Source: Hydrogenophaga pseudoflava NBRC 102511
GTDB taxonomy: Bacteria; Pseudomonadota; Gammaproteobacteria; Burkholderiales; Burkholderiaceae_C
Reading direction: 5' to 3'
Assembly (NCBI RefSeq): GCF_001592285.1
Contig: NZ_BCWQ01000012.1
Span: forward strand, 1-64,000
DNA: 64,000 nt
A program made the position numbers and the translations under genes. Under the pieces are notes generated by a model that had not been told where the DNA came from, made no database searches, and worked only from the letters and a program-made list of their open reading frames with translations. Positions 36,822-49,900 of this stretch are shown here, one piece after another; positions within the stretch are counted from its first letter, which is position 1; the number at the start of each line of letters is the position of its first letter.

Positions 36822-38023
36822 CTGGAACTATGAAAAATGCTCTTCAGCTTTCTGTTTTGAAAGTCCGGCAACCTATTGGTGATTTTTATATTGCATCAAT
36901 TCCTGCGAAAGACTTGGTTGAGATTTCTTACTCTGATGTTCGTAGACTTGTTAGGGATCAGCGGGATCTTGAGATGTTTTTGGGGATTCAGCGGCCGGTG
37001 AGTCCTAAGCGAATTAAAGAAATAAAGCAATATATCGATGGTGATGATGCTACGTTCCCGACCTCCGTTATCTTGGCGGTGGATGAGCGTTGCGCTGAGT
37101 ATGAGTCTATTACTGATAGTCTCGGCACGCTCTCGCTACGACCGTTTCAGGGCGAAGGCGATGAGGAGGCAATCCCGTTTGAAAGAATTGCGAAAGTCAT
37201 TGATGGGCAGCACAGAATAGCTGCTTTTATGGATGAGGAAGGAAATTGGTGCTTGGATTTTTCTGACAAGCCATTCGAAATAAATGTTGCGATTTTTGTT
37301 GGTGCAGATGTTTCTGAGCAGGCGAATATTTTCGCAACTGTGAATCTGGCGCAGACAAAGGTTAATAAGAGTTTGGTTTATGATCTTACCGAGTTGGCCT
37401 TATCTCCGAGTCCTCATAAAACTTGTCACAACGTGGCAGTGTCTCTTGATAGAGAAAAATCGAGTCCCTTTTATCATCGCATCAAAAGGCTTGGTACCGC
37501 GACGCCCGGTCGAAAAAAGGAACCGTTGACGCAAGCATCTTTTGTTGAGGCTCTGATTAAGTTCTTGTCTGCTAATCCTGTGCAAGATAGAAATATGCTG
37601 CTTGCGGGTAAAAAAATTGGTAGAGCTTCGCTGGGTGATCTTGAAAGGCTCCCTTTTAGGAACTTATTCCTTGAGGGCAAAGAGGTGGATATTACCGAGA
37701 TTGTCTACAATTACTTTTGCGCCATTCGAAATAAATGGCCGAAGTCTTGGGAGGATAAAGATCGAGTGGGAAATCTGCTGCCGCGATCAAATGCATTTAA
37801 AGCATTTATGGTTTATCTTCGCGAAGATATTTATCCCAAATTGGATGCGAGACGAGAAGGGCGGGTTCCTTCGATTGATGAGTTCTCTCGCTGTCTAGAT
37901 CACATCAGCTTAGTCGATTCGGACTTTACTACGAGAAATTTTGCACCGGGGAGTGGTGGTCAGGCGACCTTTTTAAGGATGCTGCGCGGTGAACTATTGT
38001 TGGCAGATCTGATAGGCGATTGA
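36818..38023 (+). CDS. DGQHR-domain protein (DndB-like)
   Basis: 401 residues with the diagnostic VIDGQHRIAAF at about 127-137. The DGQHR family includes DndB, the regulator of phosphorothioate DNA modification systems, and is related to ParB-like folds that bind or hydrolyse nucleotides. No dndCDE genes are present, so it works with the methyltransferase and membrane protein instead. The GTG at 36818 overlaps the preceding stop (GTGA) and has AGGA five bases before it; the ATG at 36830 is the alternative. AT-rich like its partners. Confidence 0.85.
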   Translation: MTGTMKNALQLSVLKVRQPIGDFYIASIPAKDLVEISYSDVRRLVRDQRDLEMFLGIQRPVSPKRIKEIKQYIDGDDATFPTSVILAVDERCAEYESITDSLGTLSLRPFQGEGDEEAIPFERIAKVIDGQHRIAAFMDEEGNWCLDFSDKPFEINVAIFVGADVSEQANIFATVNLAQTKVNKSLVYDLTELALSPSPHKTCHNVAVSLDREKSSPFYHRIKRLGTATPGRKKEPLTQASFVEALIKFLSANPVQDRNMLLAGKKIGRASLGDLERLPFRNLFLEGKEVDITEIVYNYFCAIRNKWPKSWEDKDRVGNLLPRSNAFKAFMVYLREDIYPKLDARREGRVPSIDEFSRCLDHISLVDSDFTTRNFAPGSGGQATFLRMLRGELLLADLIGD

Positions 38024-38032
38024 GAATTGCAT

Positions 38033-38063
38033 AAAAAAGGGCCGCTTAATCAGCGGCCCTTTT
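38033..38063. terminator. Bidirectional terminator between the cassette and glnS
   Basis: A-run, GGGCCGC (38039-38045), loop TTAATCA, GCGGCCC (38053-38059), TTTT. It serves the DGQHR gene from the left and glnS from the right, 17 bases from the glnS stop. Confidence 0.85.
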
Positions 38064-38079
38064 GTTGCGAATGTGATGC

Positions 38080-39951
<1,872 letters not shown>

Positions 39952-40112
39952 CCGGCCATTCTAGGGCGGCGCCCCGCGCGGATTCCGGGGCGGTCCGGCC
40001 TGCAAGCCGACAGGGGGAGCGTTTGGGGGGTGTCAGCGGCAAAGGGTTTCCGATATCGTTGGCGCCACTTTCAAAACAGGCCGACGCGCCGCGCCGACCG
40101 AAGGAACCGACG

Positions 40113-40499
40113 ATGAACAAGGACCAGGACAACCCGGACACGTTCGTGATGGACGAGCAGTCCGAGTGGCAATCCACGCAGGTGGACGACGTGTTCCTGC
40201 CTTCGGTCCAGGTGCTGATCCGCTGGAGCGACGTGGAAGCGGCGGTGGAGAGCGGCGCGGTGGTGCCTGCCGAGGCGCACGGCCTGTGGGCCGCCTGGGC
40301 GGCGCCGGGCAGCCCGCTGCGGCGCATCAGCGTGGCGGCGGACCCGTCCTACCCCCCGACCCAGGTGCAAGACACCGTGGCGGACGATCTGCCCGACGAG
40401 TTGCCGCCCGCGCACCAGGGTGGTGGCATCAGGCAGGTGGTGATGCTGCTGGTCGGCGCGGTGGCGGGGGCCGCGCTGATGTTCGTGCTGGGGAACTGA
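40113..40499 (+). CDS. Small membrane protein of unknown function
   Basis: 128 residues. Acidic N-terminal part with one Trp-rich segment (LIRWSDVEAAVESGAVVPAEAHGLWAAW) and a C-terminal membrane helix (VVMLLVGAVAGAALMFVLG). No family is recognised. AAGGA lies eight bases before the ATG at 40113. Divergent from glnS, convergent with the DUF924 gene. Confidence 0.75.
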   Translation: MNKDQDNPDTFVMDEQSEWQSTQVDDVFLPSVQVLIRWSDVEAAVESGAVVPAEAHGLWAAWAAPGSPLRRISVAADPSYPPTQVQDTVADDLPDELPPAHQGGGIRQVVMLLVGAVAGAALMFVLGN

Positions 40500-40509
40500 G
40501 CGCGCGCCC

Positions 40510-41115
40510 TCACTGGCCGAAGCGCGGCCCGTGGGTGAGGAACGCGCTTTCTTCGGGCGTGCTGCTGCGACCGAGCACGGCGTTGCGGTGCGGAAAGCGG
40601 CCGAAGCGCAGGACGATGTCGGCGTGCTCGCGCGCGGCCTTCAGGTTGCCCTGCAGCTTCTGTTGCAGCGCGGGCGGGCTCTGGCGCACCAGGGCCTCGA
40701 ACTTCAGCACACACTCGTCCTGCAGCGCCGGGCTTTCGGCGTGCATCAGCGGCATGTAGAAAAAGACCCGGCCAATGGCCGGCAGATCGGCGTCCTGGTC
40801 GAGCGCCAGGATCTGCAGCACCAGCCGCTGCGCCCGACCGTCGCCGGCAAAGGCGCGCGCCTGGCCCCGGTGCACGTTGCGGGTGAACTGGTCCAGCAGG
40901 ATGACCAGCGCCAGCCGGTCCAGCAGGTCGTTCTCCCACTCCACGAGCTGGCCGTCCAGCGCCTGCTCCACGCGGCTGCCGAAGCGTTCGCTGATCTGCC
41001 GGTCCAGCGCGGGGCCGCCACCGAACCAGAGCGCGCTGCGGTCGTCGCTGGGCCAGCCGGTCGACAGGCCGTCGCCGAACCAGAAATCGAGAATGTCTTT
41101 GGGTTGTGCAGACAT
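40510..41115 (-). CDS. DUF924 family protein
   Basis: 201 residues, all alpha-helical, with DILDFWFGDG near the N-terminus, LDQFTRNVHRG and FPHRNAVLGRSSTPEE. These are the conserved motifs of DUF924, a widespread family with TPR-like fold and no firm function. Single gene. Confidence 0.9.
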   Translation of the reverse strand: MSAQPKDILDFWFGDGLSTGWPSDDRSALWFGGGPALDRQISERFGSRVEQALDGQLVEWENDLLDRLALVILLDQFTRNVHRGQARAFAGDGRAQRLVLQILALDQDADLPAIGRVFFYMPLMHAESPALQDECVLKFEALVRQSPPALQQKLQGNLKAAREHADIVLRFGRFPHRNAVLGRSSTPEESAFLTHGPRFGQ

Positions 41116-41248
41116 GCGGGTAAACCAAGGGGGTGCTGTTACGAATGGCTACGAGATTGACCGAGCGTGAGGTGCAGGTTACCGGGATTCGGCCTGTAAT
41201 TCGGGCACCGGGTCCGAATCCAGGCCCCGACACATGGAGAACCTCACG

Positions 41249-41683
41249 ATGAACACCCTTTCACCCAGCCTGCGACGCACCTCGGCCTGGGCCCGTGGCC
41301 TGGCCGCCGTGAGCCTGGTGGCCGGCGCCTGGGCGCTGTCCACCGCCGCCAGCCAGGCGCATGCCCGCGATGTGTACTGGTCCGTGGGCGTGAACAGCCC
41401 GGGCGTCAGCATCGGCGCCTCGAACGCGCCGGTGGTGGTGCACCAGCCGCCCGCCTATTACTACGCGCCGCCGGTGGTGGTGCAGCCCGCCCCGGTGTAT
41501 TACCACCGTCCGCCGGCCGTGGTGTACGGCCCGCCGGTGGTCTACGCACCCCCGCGCCCGGTGGTGATCGGTGGCCACTGGCGCGACCGCCCGGGCCGCT
41601 GGGACGACCGCGGTCATGGTCACGGACACTGGCACGACCGCGGTCGCGGTCACGGCCGCGGTCACCACAAGGACCGCGACTGA
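41249..41683 (+). CDS. Exported proline- and histidine-rich repeat protein
   Basis: 144 residues. Signal peptide to about residue 39 (SQAHA before RD). The mature part has PPVV/PAPV/YGPPVVYAPP repeats and a tail of Gly, His, Arg and Asp (RGHGRGHHKDRD). It resembles the small PXPV-repeat exported proteins common in Comamonadaceae and may bind metal, but no function is known. GGAGA lies nine bases before the ATG at 41249; an ATG at 41234 is the alternative. Confidence 0.7.
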   Translation: MNTLSPSLRRTSAWARGLAAVSLVAGAWALSTAASQAHARDVYWSVGVNSPGVSIGASNAPVVVHQPPAYYYAPPVVVQPAPVYYHRPPAVVYGPPVVYAPPRPVVIGGHWRDRPGRWDDRGHGHGHWHDRGRGHGRGHHKDRD

Positions 41684-41701
41684 CGGTGGCCGCCGCGGCC
41701 C

Positions 41702-42649
41702 TCAGCGGGCCGCGAAGCCGCGCGCGATGCGCGCCGCCAGCCGGGCGGCCACGCGCGCGGTGCGCCCCCCTTCGTCGAGCGGGGGGTTGAGTTCCGCCAG
41801 GTCGGCCGCCAGCACGCGGCCACTGGCCATCACCTGGTCCACCAGTGCTTCCACATGGGCCAGCGGCAGGCCCAGCGGGGCCGGGGCCGAGACGCCGGGC
41901 GCCCACGGTGCCGGCAGCACATCCAGACAGATCGTCAGATAGACCCCGTCGCAGCGCGCCAGGTCGTCGGCCAGTGCGGCCTGCGCCAGCGCCAGCTGCC
42001 CGGCGGACTGCAGTTCTTCGTCCAGCCGGTGGCGCACGCCCAGCGCCGCCGCGCGGTCGAACAGCGCCTGCGTGTTGGCAAAGCGGCTGATGCCCAGCAC
42101 GTGGTAATCGAACGGCCGGCCCTGGGCCTGGCACCAGTCGGCGATCTGGCGGAACGGCGTGCCCGAGTTGCCCTGGGCGGCCATGCGCAGGTCGAAGTGG
42201 GCGTCGAGGTTGACGATCAGCACACGCTGTCGGTCGGGGTGCGCGCGCGCGATGCCCTGGAACGTGCCCCAGGCGATTTCATGGCCGCCACCCAGCACCA
42301 GCGGCCGGCAGCCCCGGGCCACCACGTCGGCGATGCGGCTGGCCAGAGCCTGCTGCGCGTCTTCCAGAGTGTGGCTGGCGCCGTCCACGTCGCCCGCGTC
42401 CCACAGCGCCGGCTCACCCAGCAGCGGCAGGCTGGCCAGCGCGCCGCGCAGCGCGCGCGGCCCCTCGGCGGCACCGGGCCGGCCGCCGTTGCGGCGCACG
42501 CCTTCGTCGACCGCGAAGCCGATCAGGGCCACGCCGCCCTGCGAGGCCGCGTCGAAGGGGCGCACCACGTGGTGCCAGCGGCGGCTGTCGCCGACTTCTT
42601 CGGTGTCGGTGCGGCCCTGCCAGATGAAAGGGGGAGTCGGGGTGTTCAT
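41702..42649 (-). CDS. hutG: Formimidoylglutamase
   Basis: Hydrolyses N-formimino-L-glutamate to glutamate and formamide, the last step of histidine breakdown. 315 residues of the ureohydrolase (arginase) fold, with manganese-site residues in [18 protein letters not shown] and [12 protein letters not shown]. Last gene of the hut operon; its ATG overlaps the hutI stop by four bases. Confidence 0.93.
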   Translation of the reverse strand: MNTPTPPFIWQGRTDTEEVGDSRRWHHVVRPFDAASQGGVALIGFAVDEGVRRNGGRPGAAEGPRALRGALASLPLLGEPALWDAGDVDGASHTLEDAQQALASRIADVVARGCRPLVLGGGHEIAWGTFQGIARAHPDRQRVLIVNLDAHFDLRMAAQGNSGTPFRQIADWCQAQGRPFDYHVLGISRFANTQALFDRAAALGVRHRLDEELQSAGQLALAQAALADDLARCDGVYLTICLDVLPAPWAPGVSAPAPLGLPLAHVEALVDQVMASGRVLAADLAELNPPLDEGGRTARVAARLAARIARGFAAR

Positions 42650-43863
42650 GAGCGCTCCATGCCCGCCGCCACCACGCGGCGGCAGGGGTTGTGGCCGAAC
42701 CAGTAGGTCAGCTCGTTCGGGTGGTCGAGGTCCCAGGCGGCGAAGTCGGCGCGCTGTCCGGCGGCGAGTTGTCCGCGGTCGTGCAGGCCGAGCGCGCGCG
42801 CCGCGTGCACGGTGATGCCGCGCACGGCCTCCAGCGGCGTGAGGCGGAAGAAGCTGCAGGCCATGTGGGCCGCCAGCAGCAGCGACAGGCCCGGCGAGGT
42901 ACCGGGGTTGTGGTCGGTGGACACGGCCATGGGCACGCCGGCCTCGCGCAGCGCGGCGATCGGCGGGAGCTTGGTTTCGCGCAGCATGTAGAAGGCGCCG
43001 GGCAGCAACACGGCGACGGTGCCGGCCGCCTTCATCGCCGCGATGCCTTCGCTGCTCAGGTGTTCCAGGTGGTCGCACGAGAGCGCGCCGAACGAGGCCG
43101 CCAGCGCGGCGCCGCCCTGGTCGGAGAGCTGTTCGGCGTGCAGCTTGACCGGCAGGCCCAGGGCGCGCGCGGCCTCGAACACGCGCCGCGTCTGCGCCGG
43201 GGTGAAGCCGATGTTCTCGCAGAAGGCGTCGACCGCGTCGACCAGACCCTGTGCGTGCAGCGCCGGCAGCCATTCGCACACGGCGGTGATGTAGTCGTCC
43301 GCCCGGCCCTCGAACTCCGGCGGCAACGCGTGGGCGCCGAGGAAGGTGGTGCGCACGTCGACGCGGCGGTCGCTGCCGAGCTGGCGCGCCACGCGCAGGC
43401 AGCGCGCCTCGGCCTCCAGCGACAGGCCGTAGCCCGACTTGATCTCCAGCGTGGTCACGCCCTCGGCCATCAGCACCCGCAGGCGCCGGGCGGCGCTGGC
43501 GAACAGCTCGTCGTCGCTGGCGGCGCGCGTGGCCGCCACGGTGGAGCGGATGCCGCCACCCGCGCGGGCGATGGCCTCGTAGCTGGCACCGTTGAGCCGC
43601 ATCTCGGCCTCGGCCGCGCGGTGGCCGCCGTAGACCAGGTGGGTGTGGCAGTCGACCAGGCCGGGCGTGACGAGCAGGCCGCCGAGGTCCACCTCGTGTG
43701 CGGGCCGGGCGTGGGCGGGCAGGCCCCGGTTCGGGCCGACCCAGGTGATCCGGTCGCCGACGGTGAGCAAGGCGCCGTCTTCGACCAGGCCCCAGCCGTC
43801 GGCGCCGTGGCTGGGGTCCAACGTGGCGAGGCGGGCGTTGTGCCAGAGGGTGGTGGTGGTCAT
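42646..43863 (-). CDS. hutI: Imidazolonepropionase
   Basis: Opens 4-imidazolone-5-propionate to N-formimino-L-glutamate. 405 residues of the amidohydrolase fold. Metal ligands lie in [11 protein letters not shown], and [18 protein letters not shown] and STDHNPGT carry further conserved residues. Overlaps hutD upstream and hutG downstream by four bases each. Confidence 0.96.
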   Translation of the reverse strand: MTTTTLWHNARLATLDPSHGADGWGLVEDGALLTVGDRITWVGPNRGLPAHARPAHEVDLGGLLVTPGLVDCHTHLVYGGHRAAEAEMRLNGASYEAIARAGGGIRSTVAATRAASDDELFASAARRLRVLMAEGVTTLEIKSGYGLSLEAEARCLRVARQLGSDRRVDVRTTFLGAHALPPEFEGRADDYITAVCEWLPALHAQGLVDAVDAFCENIGFTPAQTRRVFEAARALGLPVKLHAEQLSDQGGAALAASFGALSCDHLEHLSSEGIAAMKAAGTVAVLLPGAFYMLRETKLPPIAALREAGVPMAVSTDHNPGTSPGLSLLLAAHMACSFFRLTPLEAVRGITVHAARALGLHDRGQLAAGQRADFAAWDLDHPNELTYWFGHNPCRRVVAAGMERS

Positions 43864-44444
43864 GGGGTGATGCCTTCGGGAATGTGGTGCAGCCACCAGC
43901 CAACGGGCGCTTCGGGTGTTGCGGGGGCGTCGGGTTCGAAGCGCCAGTCGCCCGGCGGTGGTGTGTCGAACCAGAGCAAGCCGAGGGCGGGCAGGGTGAG
44001 TTCTTCCGTTCCGTTGCGCCAGCGGCCTGGCACCCGCGCGAACAGGCCGGCCTGGGCAGCGACGGGGGCTTGCCAGGCGGCGCCAGGCAACACGGCGGCC
44101 ATGCCGCCAGTGCCGCCGCGGATCATGAGGTTGAAGTCGCGCACCGGGCCGCCCAGCAGGCGGCAGCCGGGCGCCGATGCGCCATCGAACACCAGCGGCG
44201 CGTCGCAGGGGCACTGTTCGATCGGCTCGCCGCCGAAGTCCAGCGCCACGCCATCGCCCTCCAGCACCACGAAGTGGCGGACCACGCCGGGGAAGGCCGA
44301 AAACGGGCCGTCGCTGGCGATGTCCGCCACGCTCAGGCGGCAGCGCCAGTCCTGCGGCGAGGGCCAGGCCAGCAGCTCGCGCGTGAGGCCACCGCCGTTG
44401 CGCCAGGGCACCGGGGAGATGTCGAGCGCGCAGAGCTGCCGCAT
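43860..44444 (-). CDS. hutD: HutD family protein
   Basis: 194 residues with the family start [19 protein letters not shown], a bicupin-like fold found in hut operons. HutD has been proposed to limit histidine uptake or the level of urocanate, but its mechanism is unclear. The start at 44444 lies five bases after the hutH stop. Confidence 0.9.
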   Translation of the reverse strand: MRQLCALDISPVPWRNGGGLTRELLAWPSPQDWRCRLSVADIASDGPFSAFPGVVRHFVVLEGDGVALDFGGEPIEQCPCDAPLVFDGASAPGCRLLGGPVRDFNLMIRGGTGGMAAVLPGAAWQAPVAAQAGLFARVPGRWRNGTEELTLPALGLLWFDTPPPGDWRFEPDAPATPEAPVGWWLHHIPEGITP

Positions 44445-44449
44445 GGCGC

Positions 44450-45991
44450 TCAGTGCGTCCAGAGGCCGGCCAGCGCGTCGGCGTTGCCGTCGGTGGCGTG
44501 GCCCTGCAGCACCAGGCTGCGCGCGGCCTCGATGTCGGGCGCGAACAGGCGGTCCTGGTCGTAGAACGGTACGCGCTCGCGCAGGGTGGCGTGCGTGGCC
44601 TGCAGGCGCGGCGAGGTGGCCAGCGGGCGGTGGAAGTCCACGCCCTGCGCGGCGGCCAGCCACTCGATGCCGAGGATGGTGGCGGTGTTGTCGGCCATCT
44701 CGGCCAGGCGGCGCCCGGCGTAGGTGGCCATGCTCACGTGGTCTTCCTGGTTGGCGCTGGTGGGCAGGCTGTCCACGCTGGCCGGGTGGGCATGCGACTT
44801 GTTTTCCGAGGCCAGCGCGGCGGCGGTGACGTGGGCGATCATGAAGCCGCTGTTCAGGCCCGGGTTGTCCACCAAGAAGGGCGGCAGGCCCGAGAGCGTG
44901 CTGTCGATCAGCAGCGCGATGCGGCGCTCGGAGATGGCGCCGATTTCGCTGATGGCCAGCGCCAGCGTGTCGGCGGCGAAGGCGACCGGCTCGGCGTGGA
45001 AGTTGCCGCCCGAGAGCACTTCATTCGTGTCGGTGAACACCAGTGGGTTGTCGGTCACGGCATTGGCTTCGGTCAGCAGGGTGCGCGCGGCGTTGGCGAT
45101 GAGGTCGCGGCAGGCACCCATGACCTGCGGCTGGCAGCGCAGGCTGTAGGGGTCCTGCACGCGCTCGTCGTTGTCCATGTGCGAGCGGCGGATCTCGCTG
45201 CCCTGCAGCAGCGTGCGCGTGACGGCCGCCTGCGCGATCTGGCCGGGCTGTCCGCGCGCGGCGTGGATGCGCGGGTCGAAGGGCGCGTCGCTGCCCTTGG
45301 CGGCGTCGACGCAGAGCGCGCCGATGGCGGTGCCGGCTTCGAGCAGGCGCTCGGCCATGAACAGGCCGTGCAACGCCAGCGCGGTGGACACCTGGGTGCC
45401 GTTGATCAGCGCAAGGCCTTCTTTGGCGGCGAGCGTGAGGGGCGCGATGCCGGCGGCCTTGAGCGCTTCGGCGGCGGGGCGGATCTCGCCGTTCACGCGC
45501 ACCGGGCCTTCGCCCATCAGCGCCAGTGTCATGTGCGACAGCGGTGCAAGGTCGCCCGAGGCGCCCACCGAGCCCTTGACCGGGATCACCGGCATCACGC
45601 CCGCGTTCAGCAGCGCGAGCAGGGTGTCGATGACCACCGGGCGCACACCCGAATAACCGCGCGCCAGGCTGGCGGCCTTCATCAGCATCACGAGGCGCAC
45701 CGTGGCGTCGTTCATCGGCTCGCCGGTGCCGACCGAGTGCGACAGGATCAGGTTGCGCTGCAGCTGCTCCAGCTGCTCGTCGGGGATGCGGGTCTTGGCC
45801 AGCTTGCCAAAGCCCGTGTTGATGCCGTAGGCCGCGTCGCCCTTGGCCACGATGGCGTGGATCGCGGCGGCCGAGGCGTTGATGGCGGCGCGGGCCTCGC
45901 CGTTCAGCGCGACGGTGACCGGCTGCTGCCAGACGGCACGCAGGTCGGCCAGGCTCATCTGGCCGGGGTTCAGGGTCAGGGTGGTGCTCAT
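44450..45991 (-). CDS. hutH: Histidine ammonia-lyase
   Basis: Removes ammonia from histidine to give urocanate, the first step. 513 residues. The ASG tripeptide that forms the electrophilic MIO cofactor is in [15 protein letters not shown]. Length, start and the downstream [10 protein letters not shown] region match HutH. Twenty bases separate it from hutU. Confidence 0.97.
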   Translation of the reverse strand: MSTTLTLNPGQMSLADLRAVWQQPVTVALNGEARAAINASAAAIHAIVAKGDAAYGINTGFGKLAKTRIPDEQLEQLQRNLILSHSVGTGEPMNDATVRLVMLMKAASLARGYSGVRPVVIDTLLALLNAGVMPVIPVKGSVGASGDLAPLSHMTLALMGEGPVRVNGEIRPAAEALKAAGIAPLTLAAKEGLALINGTQVSTALALHGLFMAERLLEAGTAIGALCVDAAKGSDAPFDPRIHAARGQPGQIAQAAVTRTLLQGSEIRRSHMDNDERVQDPYSLRCQPQVMGACRDLIANAARTLLTEANAVTDNPLVFTDTNEVLSGGNFHAEPVAFAADTLALAISEIGAISERRIALLIDSTLSGLPPFLVDNPGLNSGFMIAHVTAAALASENKSHAHPASVDSLPTSANQEDHVSMATYAGRRLAEMADNTATILGIEWLAAAQGVDFHRPLATSPRLQATHATLRERVPFYDQDRLFAPDIEAARSLVLQGHATDGNADALAGLWTH

Positions 45992-46011
45992 GGGTGCAGT
46001 GTCTCTTTCGA

Positions 46012-47709
<1,698 letters not shown>

Positions 47710-47749
47710 GGGGTGACTCCTGAAGAACAAGCTGTGGTGAGCGGCGGGA

Positions 47750-49075
47750 TCAGGCGATCCAGCCTTGGGCGAGGGCGAAGTGGCCGACGGCGGCAGCCAT
47801 CAGCAGGCTGAGCACGGTGCGCACGAACCAGACGGCGACCATCTGGCGCAGCGACAGTGGGATGCGCGTGGCCAGCACACAGGGGATGGAGCCCGAGAAG
47901 AACAGCACCGAGCTGACCGAGACCACGGCGGCGACGTAGCGCACCACCGGGTCGGCGCCCTTGAGCTGGATGGCGGGCAGGAACATTTCGGCCAGGCCCG
48001 AAGCCAGGGCTTTGGCGGTCAGCATGGGTTCGGCCAGTCCGGCGATCCACACGAAAGGCACCAGCAGCAGGCCCAGCAGGTCGAACACCGGCGTGTAGCG
48101 CGCCAGCAGCAGGCCGATCAGGCCCACGGCGAGGATGGTGGGCACCACGGCGCTGGCCATGGCGATGCCGTCGCGCAGGTTCTCGGTGAGCACGCGCCAG
48201 ATCGACGGTGCGCTGCGGGCCTGGTGCATGCCGGCCTCCCAGGCGGCCTGCCAGCGGCCGCGGCCGGCGGGCAGGGCATCGCTCACGCCGCCCGTGTGGT
48301 CCATGCGCGAGATCGGCGGGATCCAGGCGGTGATGGCAGTGACGGCGAAGGCGATGACGAAGGTGGACCAGAAGTAGAAGTTCCACGCGTCCATCAGGCT
48401 CAGTGTCTTGGCCACGATGATCATGAAGGCGGCCGAGACGGTGGAGAAGCCGGTGGCGATGATGGCGGCCTCGCGCGCCGTGTACTTGCCTTCCAGGTAG
48501 ACGCGGTTGGTGATCAGCAGGCCCACCGAGTAGCTGCCGACGAAGGAGGCCACGGCGTCGATGGCCGAGTGGCCGGGCGTGCGCCAGATGGGGCGCATGA
48601 CGGGCTGCATCAGCACACCCACCAGCTCCAGCAGGCCGAAGCCGACCAGGAAGGCCAGCGCGACCGCGCCCAGCGGCACGATCAGGCCCACGGTGAGTGC
48701 GAGCTTGTCGAACAGGAAGGGCAGCATGTCCTTCTGGAACAGCACGGCCGGGCCGGTGCCCGTGAGGTACATCAGCGCCAGCACCAGGCCCAGCACCTTG
48801 AGCGCACTGAACACGGTGGCGGTGGTGCTGGCGCGCCAGCGGCCAGAGACGAAGGGCGAGGCCGCGCCCCAGGCCATGAGCGCGAGCACGAAGGCAATCG
48901 CCAGCGGGCGCTGCTGCGTGGCCAGCCAGGTGGCGGCGTGGTCGAACAGGATGGTGGACTTGCCGGCGATTTCCACCGGCAGGAAGAACATCACCAGCCC
49001 GAGGCTGCTGTAGGCCAGCATGCGCAGGGCGGCGGTGGGGTTGGGGGCGTTGGCGGCAGCGACGCTGGTGTTCAT
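47750..49075 (-). CDS. YjiH-type membrane transporter of the hut operon
   Basis: 441 residues with about ten membrane helices and the repeated GATE-like pattern of nucleoside-recognition proteins ([33 protein letters not shown]). It belongs to the YjiH family. As first gene of the hut operon it is probably an importer of histidine, urocanate or a related compound; the family alone does not fix the substrate. AGGAG lies eight bases before the ATG. It stands where many hut operons carry HutT. Confidence 0.82.
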   Translation of the reverse strand: MNTSVAAANAPNPTAALRMLAYSSLGLVMFFLPVEIAGKSTILFDHAATWLATQQRPLAIAFVLALMAWGAASPFVSGRWRASTTATVFSALKVLGLVLALMYLTGTGPAVLFQKDMLPFLFDKLALTVGLIVPLGAVALAFLVGFGLLELVGVLMQPVMRPIWRTPGHSAIDAVASFVGSYSVGLLITNRVYLEGKYTAREAAIIATGFSTVSAAFMIIVAKTLSLMDAWNFYFWSTFVIAFAVTAITAWIPPISRMDHTGGVSDALPAGRGRWQAAWEAGMHQARSAPSIWRVLTENLRDGIAMASAVVPTILAVGLIGLLLARYTPVFDLLGLLLVPFVWIAGLAEPMLTAKALASGLAEMFLPAIQLKGADPVVRYVAAVVSVSSVLFFSGSIPCVLATRIPLSLRQMVAVWFVRTVLSLLMAAAVGHFALAQGWIA

Positions 49076-49094
49076 GTGGTGTCTCCTGGTCTGA

Positions 49095-49117
49095 CAGACA
49101 GCTTTTAAATCTGTCTG
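49095..49117. repeat. 7-bp inverted repeat in the hut leader
   Basis: CAGACAG, nine bases, CTGTCTG, 20 bases upstream of the transporter start. Could be a second regulator site or an RNA hairpin over the ribosome site of the operon's first gene. Confidence 0.5.
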
Positions 49118-49124
49118 GTTTAAA

Positions 49125-49134
49125 TGTATATACA
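49125..49134. promoter_or_regulatory. Candidate HutC operator
   Basis: A perfect palindrome TGTATATACA within ATGTATATACAA, halfway between the divergent hut operon and hutC. HutC-type GntR repressors are known to bind short TTGTAT-TACAA-like palindromes in hut promoters and to release them when urocanate binds. Position and symmetry support the call; binding is not shown. Confidence 0.65.
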
Positions 49135-49198
49135 ACTTTATGGGCCAGAATCCGGCCTGTCAATGCCATTGATCGCCTGGCGAACCCGGGAAAACCCT

Positions 49199-49900
49199 AT
49201 GTCCGACAAGCTGCCCGCCTACCAAACCATCAAGCGCCACGTGCTCGCGCGCATCCACGACGGCACCTGGAAAGAGGGCGACGCGATCCCGGGCGAGGAA
49301 GCGCTGGCGCGCGAGTTCGGCGTCTCGCGCATGACGGTGAACCGCGCGATCCGCGAGCTGAGCGAGGAGCAGATCGTCGAGCGGGTGCAGGGCTCGGGCA
49401 CCTATGTGGCGCAGCAGAAGTACCAGGCGACGCTGGTGGAGATCCGCAACATCGCCGAGGAGATCGCGGCGCGTGGCCACCGGCACCGCAGCGAGTTGCA
49501 CAAGCTGGAGCGGGTGAAGGCGGGCGAGGCGCTGGGGCGCGCGTTCGGCGTGTCACCGGGCCACACGCTGTTCCATTCGGTGGTGGTGCACTTCGAGAAC
49601 GACCAGCCGATCCAGGTAGAGGACCGGCATGTGAACCCGGAGGTGGCGCCGGACTACCTGACGCAGGATTTCACCTCGCAGACGCCGAACGCCTACCTGA
49701 TGCGGGTGGCGCCGCTGCAGGGCGTGTCGTTCGAGATCGAGGCGCTGCATCCACCGCAGGCTGTGGCCGAGATGCTGGCGATGCAGGCGGGGGAGCCTTG
49801 TCTGGTGCTGCGGCGGCAGACGCGGTCGATGGGCAAGGTGGCTTCTGTCGCTGCTATGTGGCATCCGGCTTCCCGGTACCAGTTCACGGGGAGTTTTTGA
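49199..49900 (+). CDS. hutC: Histidine utilisation repressor HutC (GntR family)
   Basis: 233 residues. N-terminal winged helix (about 8-72, GEEALAREFGVSRMTVNRAIREL) and C-terminal UTRA ligand domain (about 90-230). Divergent from the hut operon across 123 bases that contain the palindrome. Expected to repress the operon until urocanate accumulates. The frame reads upstream to 49124, but the ATG at 49199 gives the known N-terminus MSDKLPAYQ. Confidence 0.95.
   Translation: MSDKLPAYQTIKRHVLARIHDGTWKEGDAIPGEEALAREFGVSRMTVNRAIRELSEEQIVERVQGSGTYVAQQKYQATLVEIRNIAEEIAARGHRHRSELHKLERVKAGEALGRAFGVSPGHTLFHSVVVHFENDQPIQVEDRHVNPEVAPDYLTQDFTSQTPNAYLMRVAPLQGVSFEIEALHPPQAVAEMLAMQAGEPCLVLRRQTRSMGKVASVAAMWHPASRYQFTGSF

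Noticed and set aside
36818-38023. Part of a Dnd phosphorothioation system
   Set aside because: Only a DndB-like protein is present; dndC, dndD and dndE are absent from the window.
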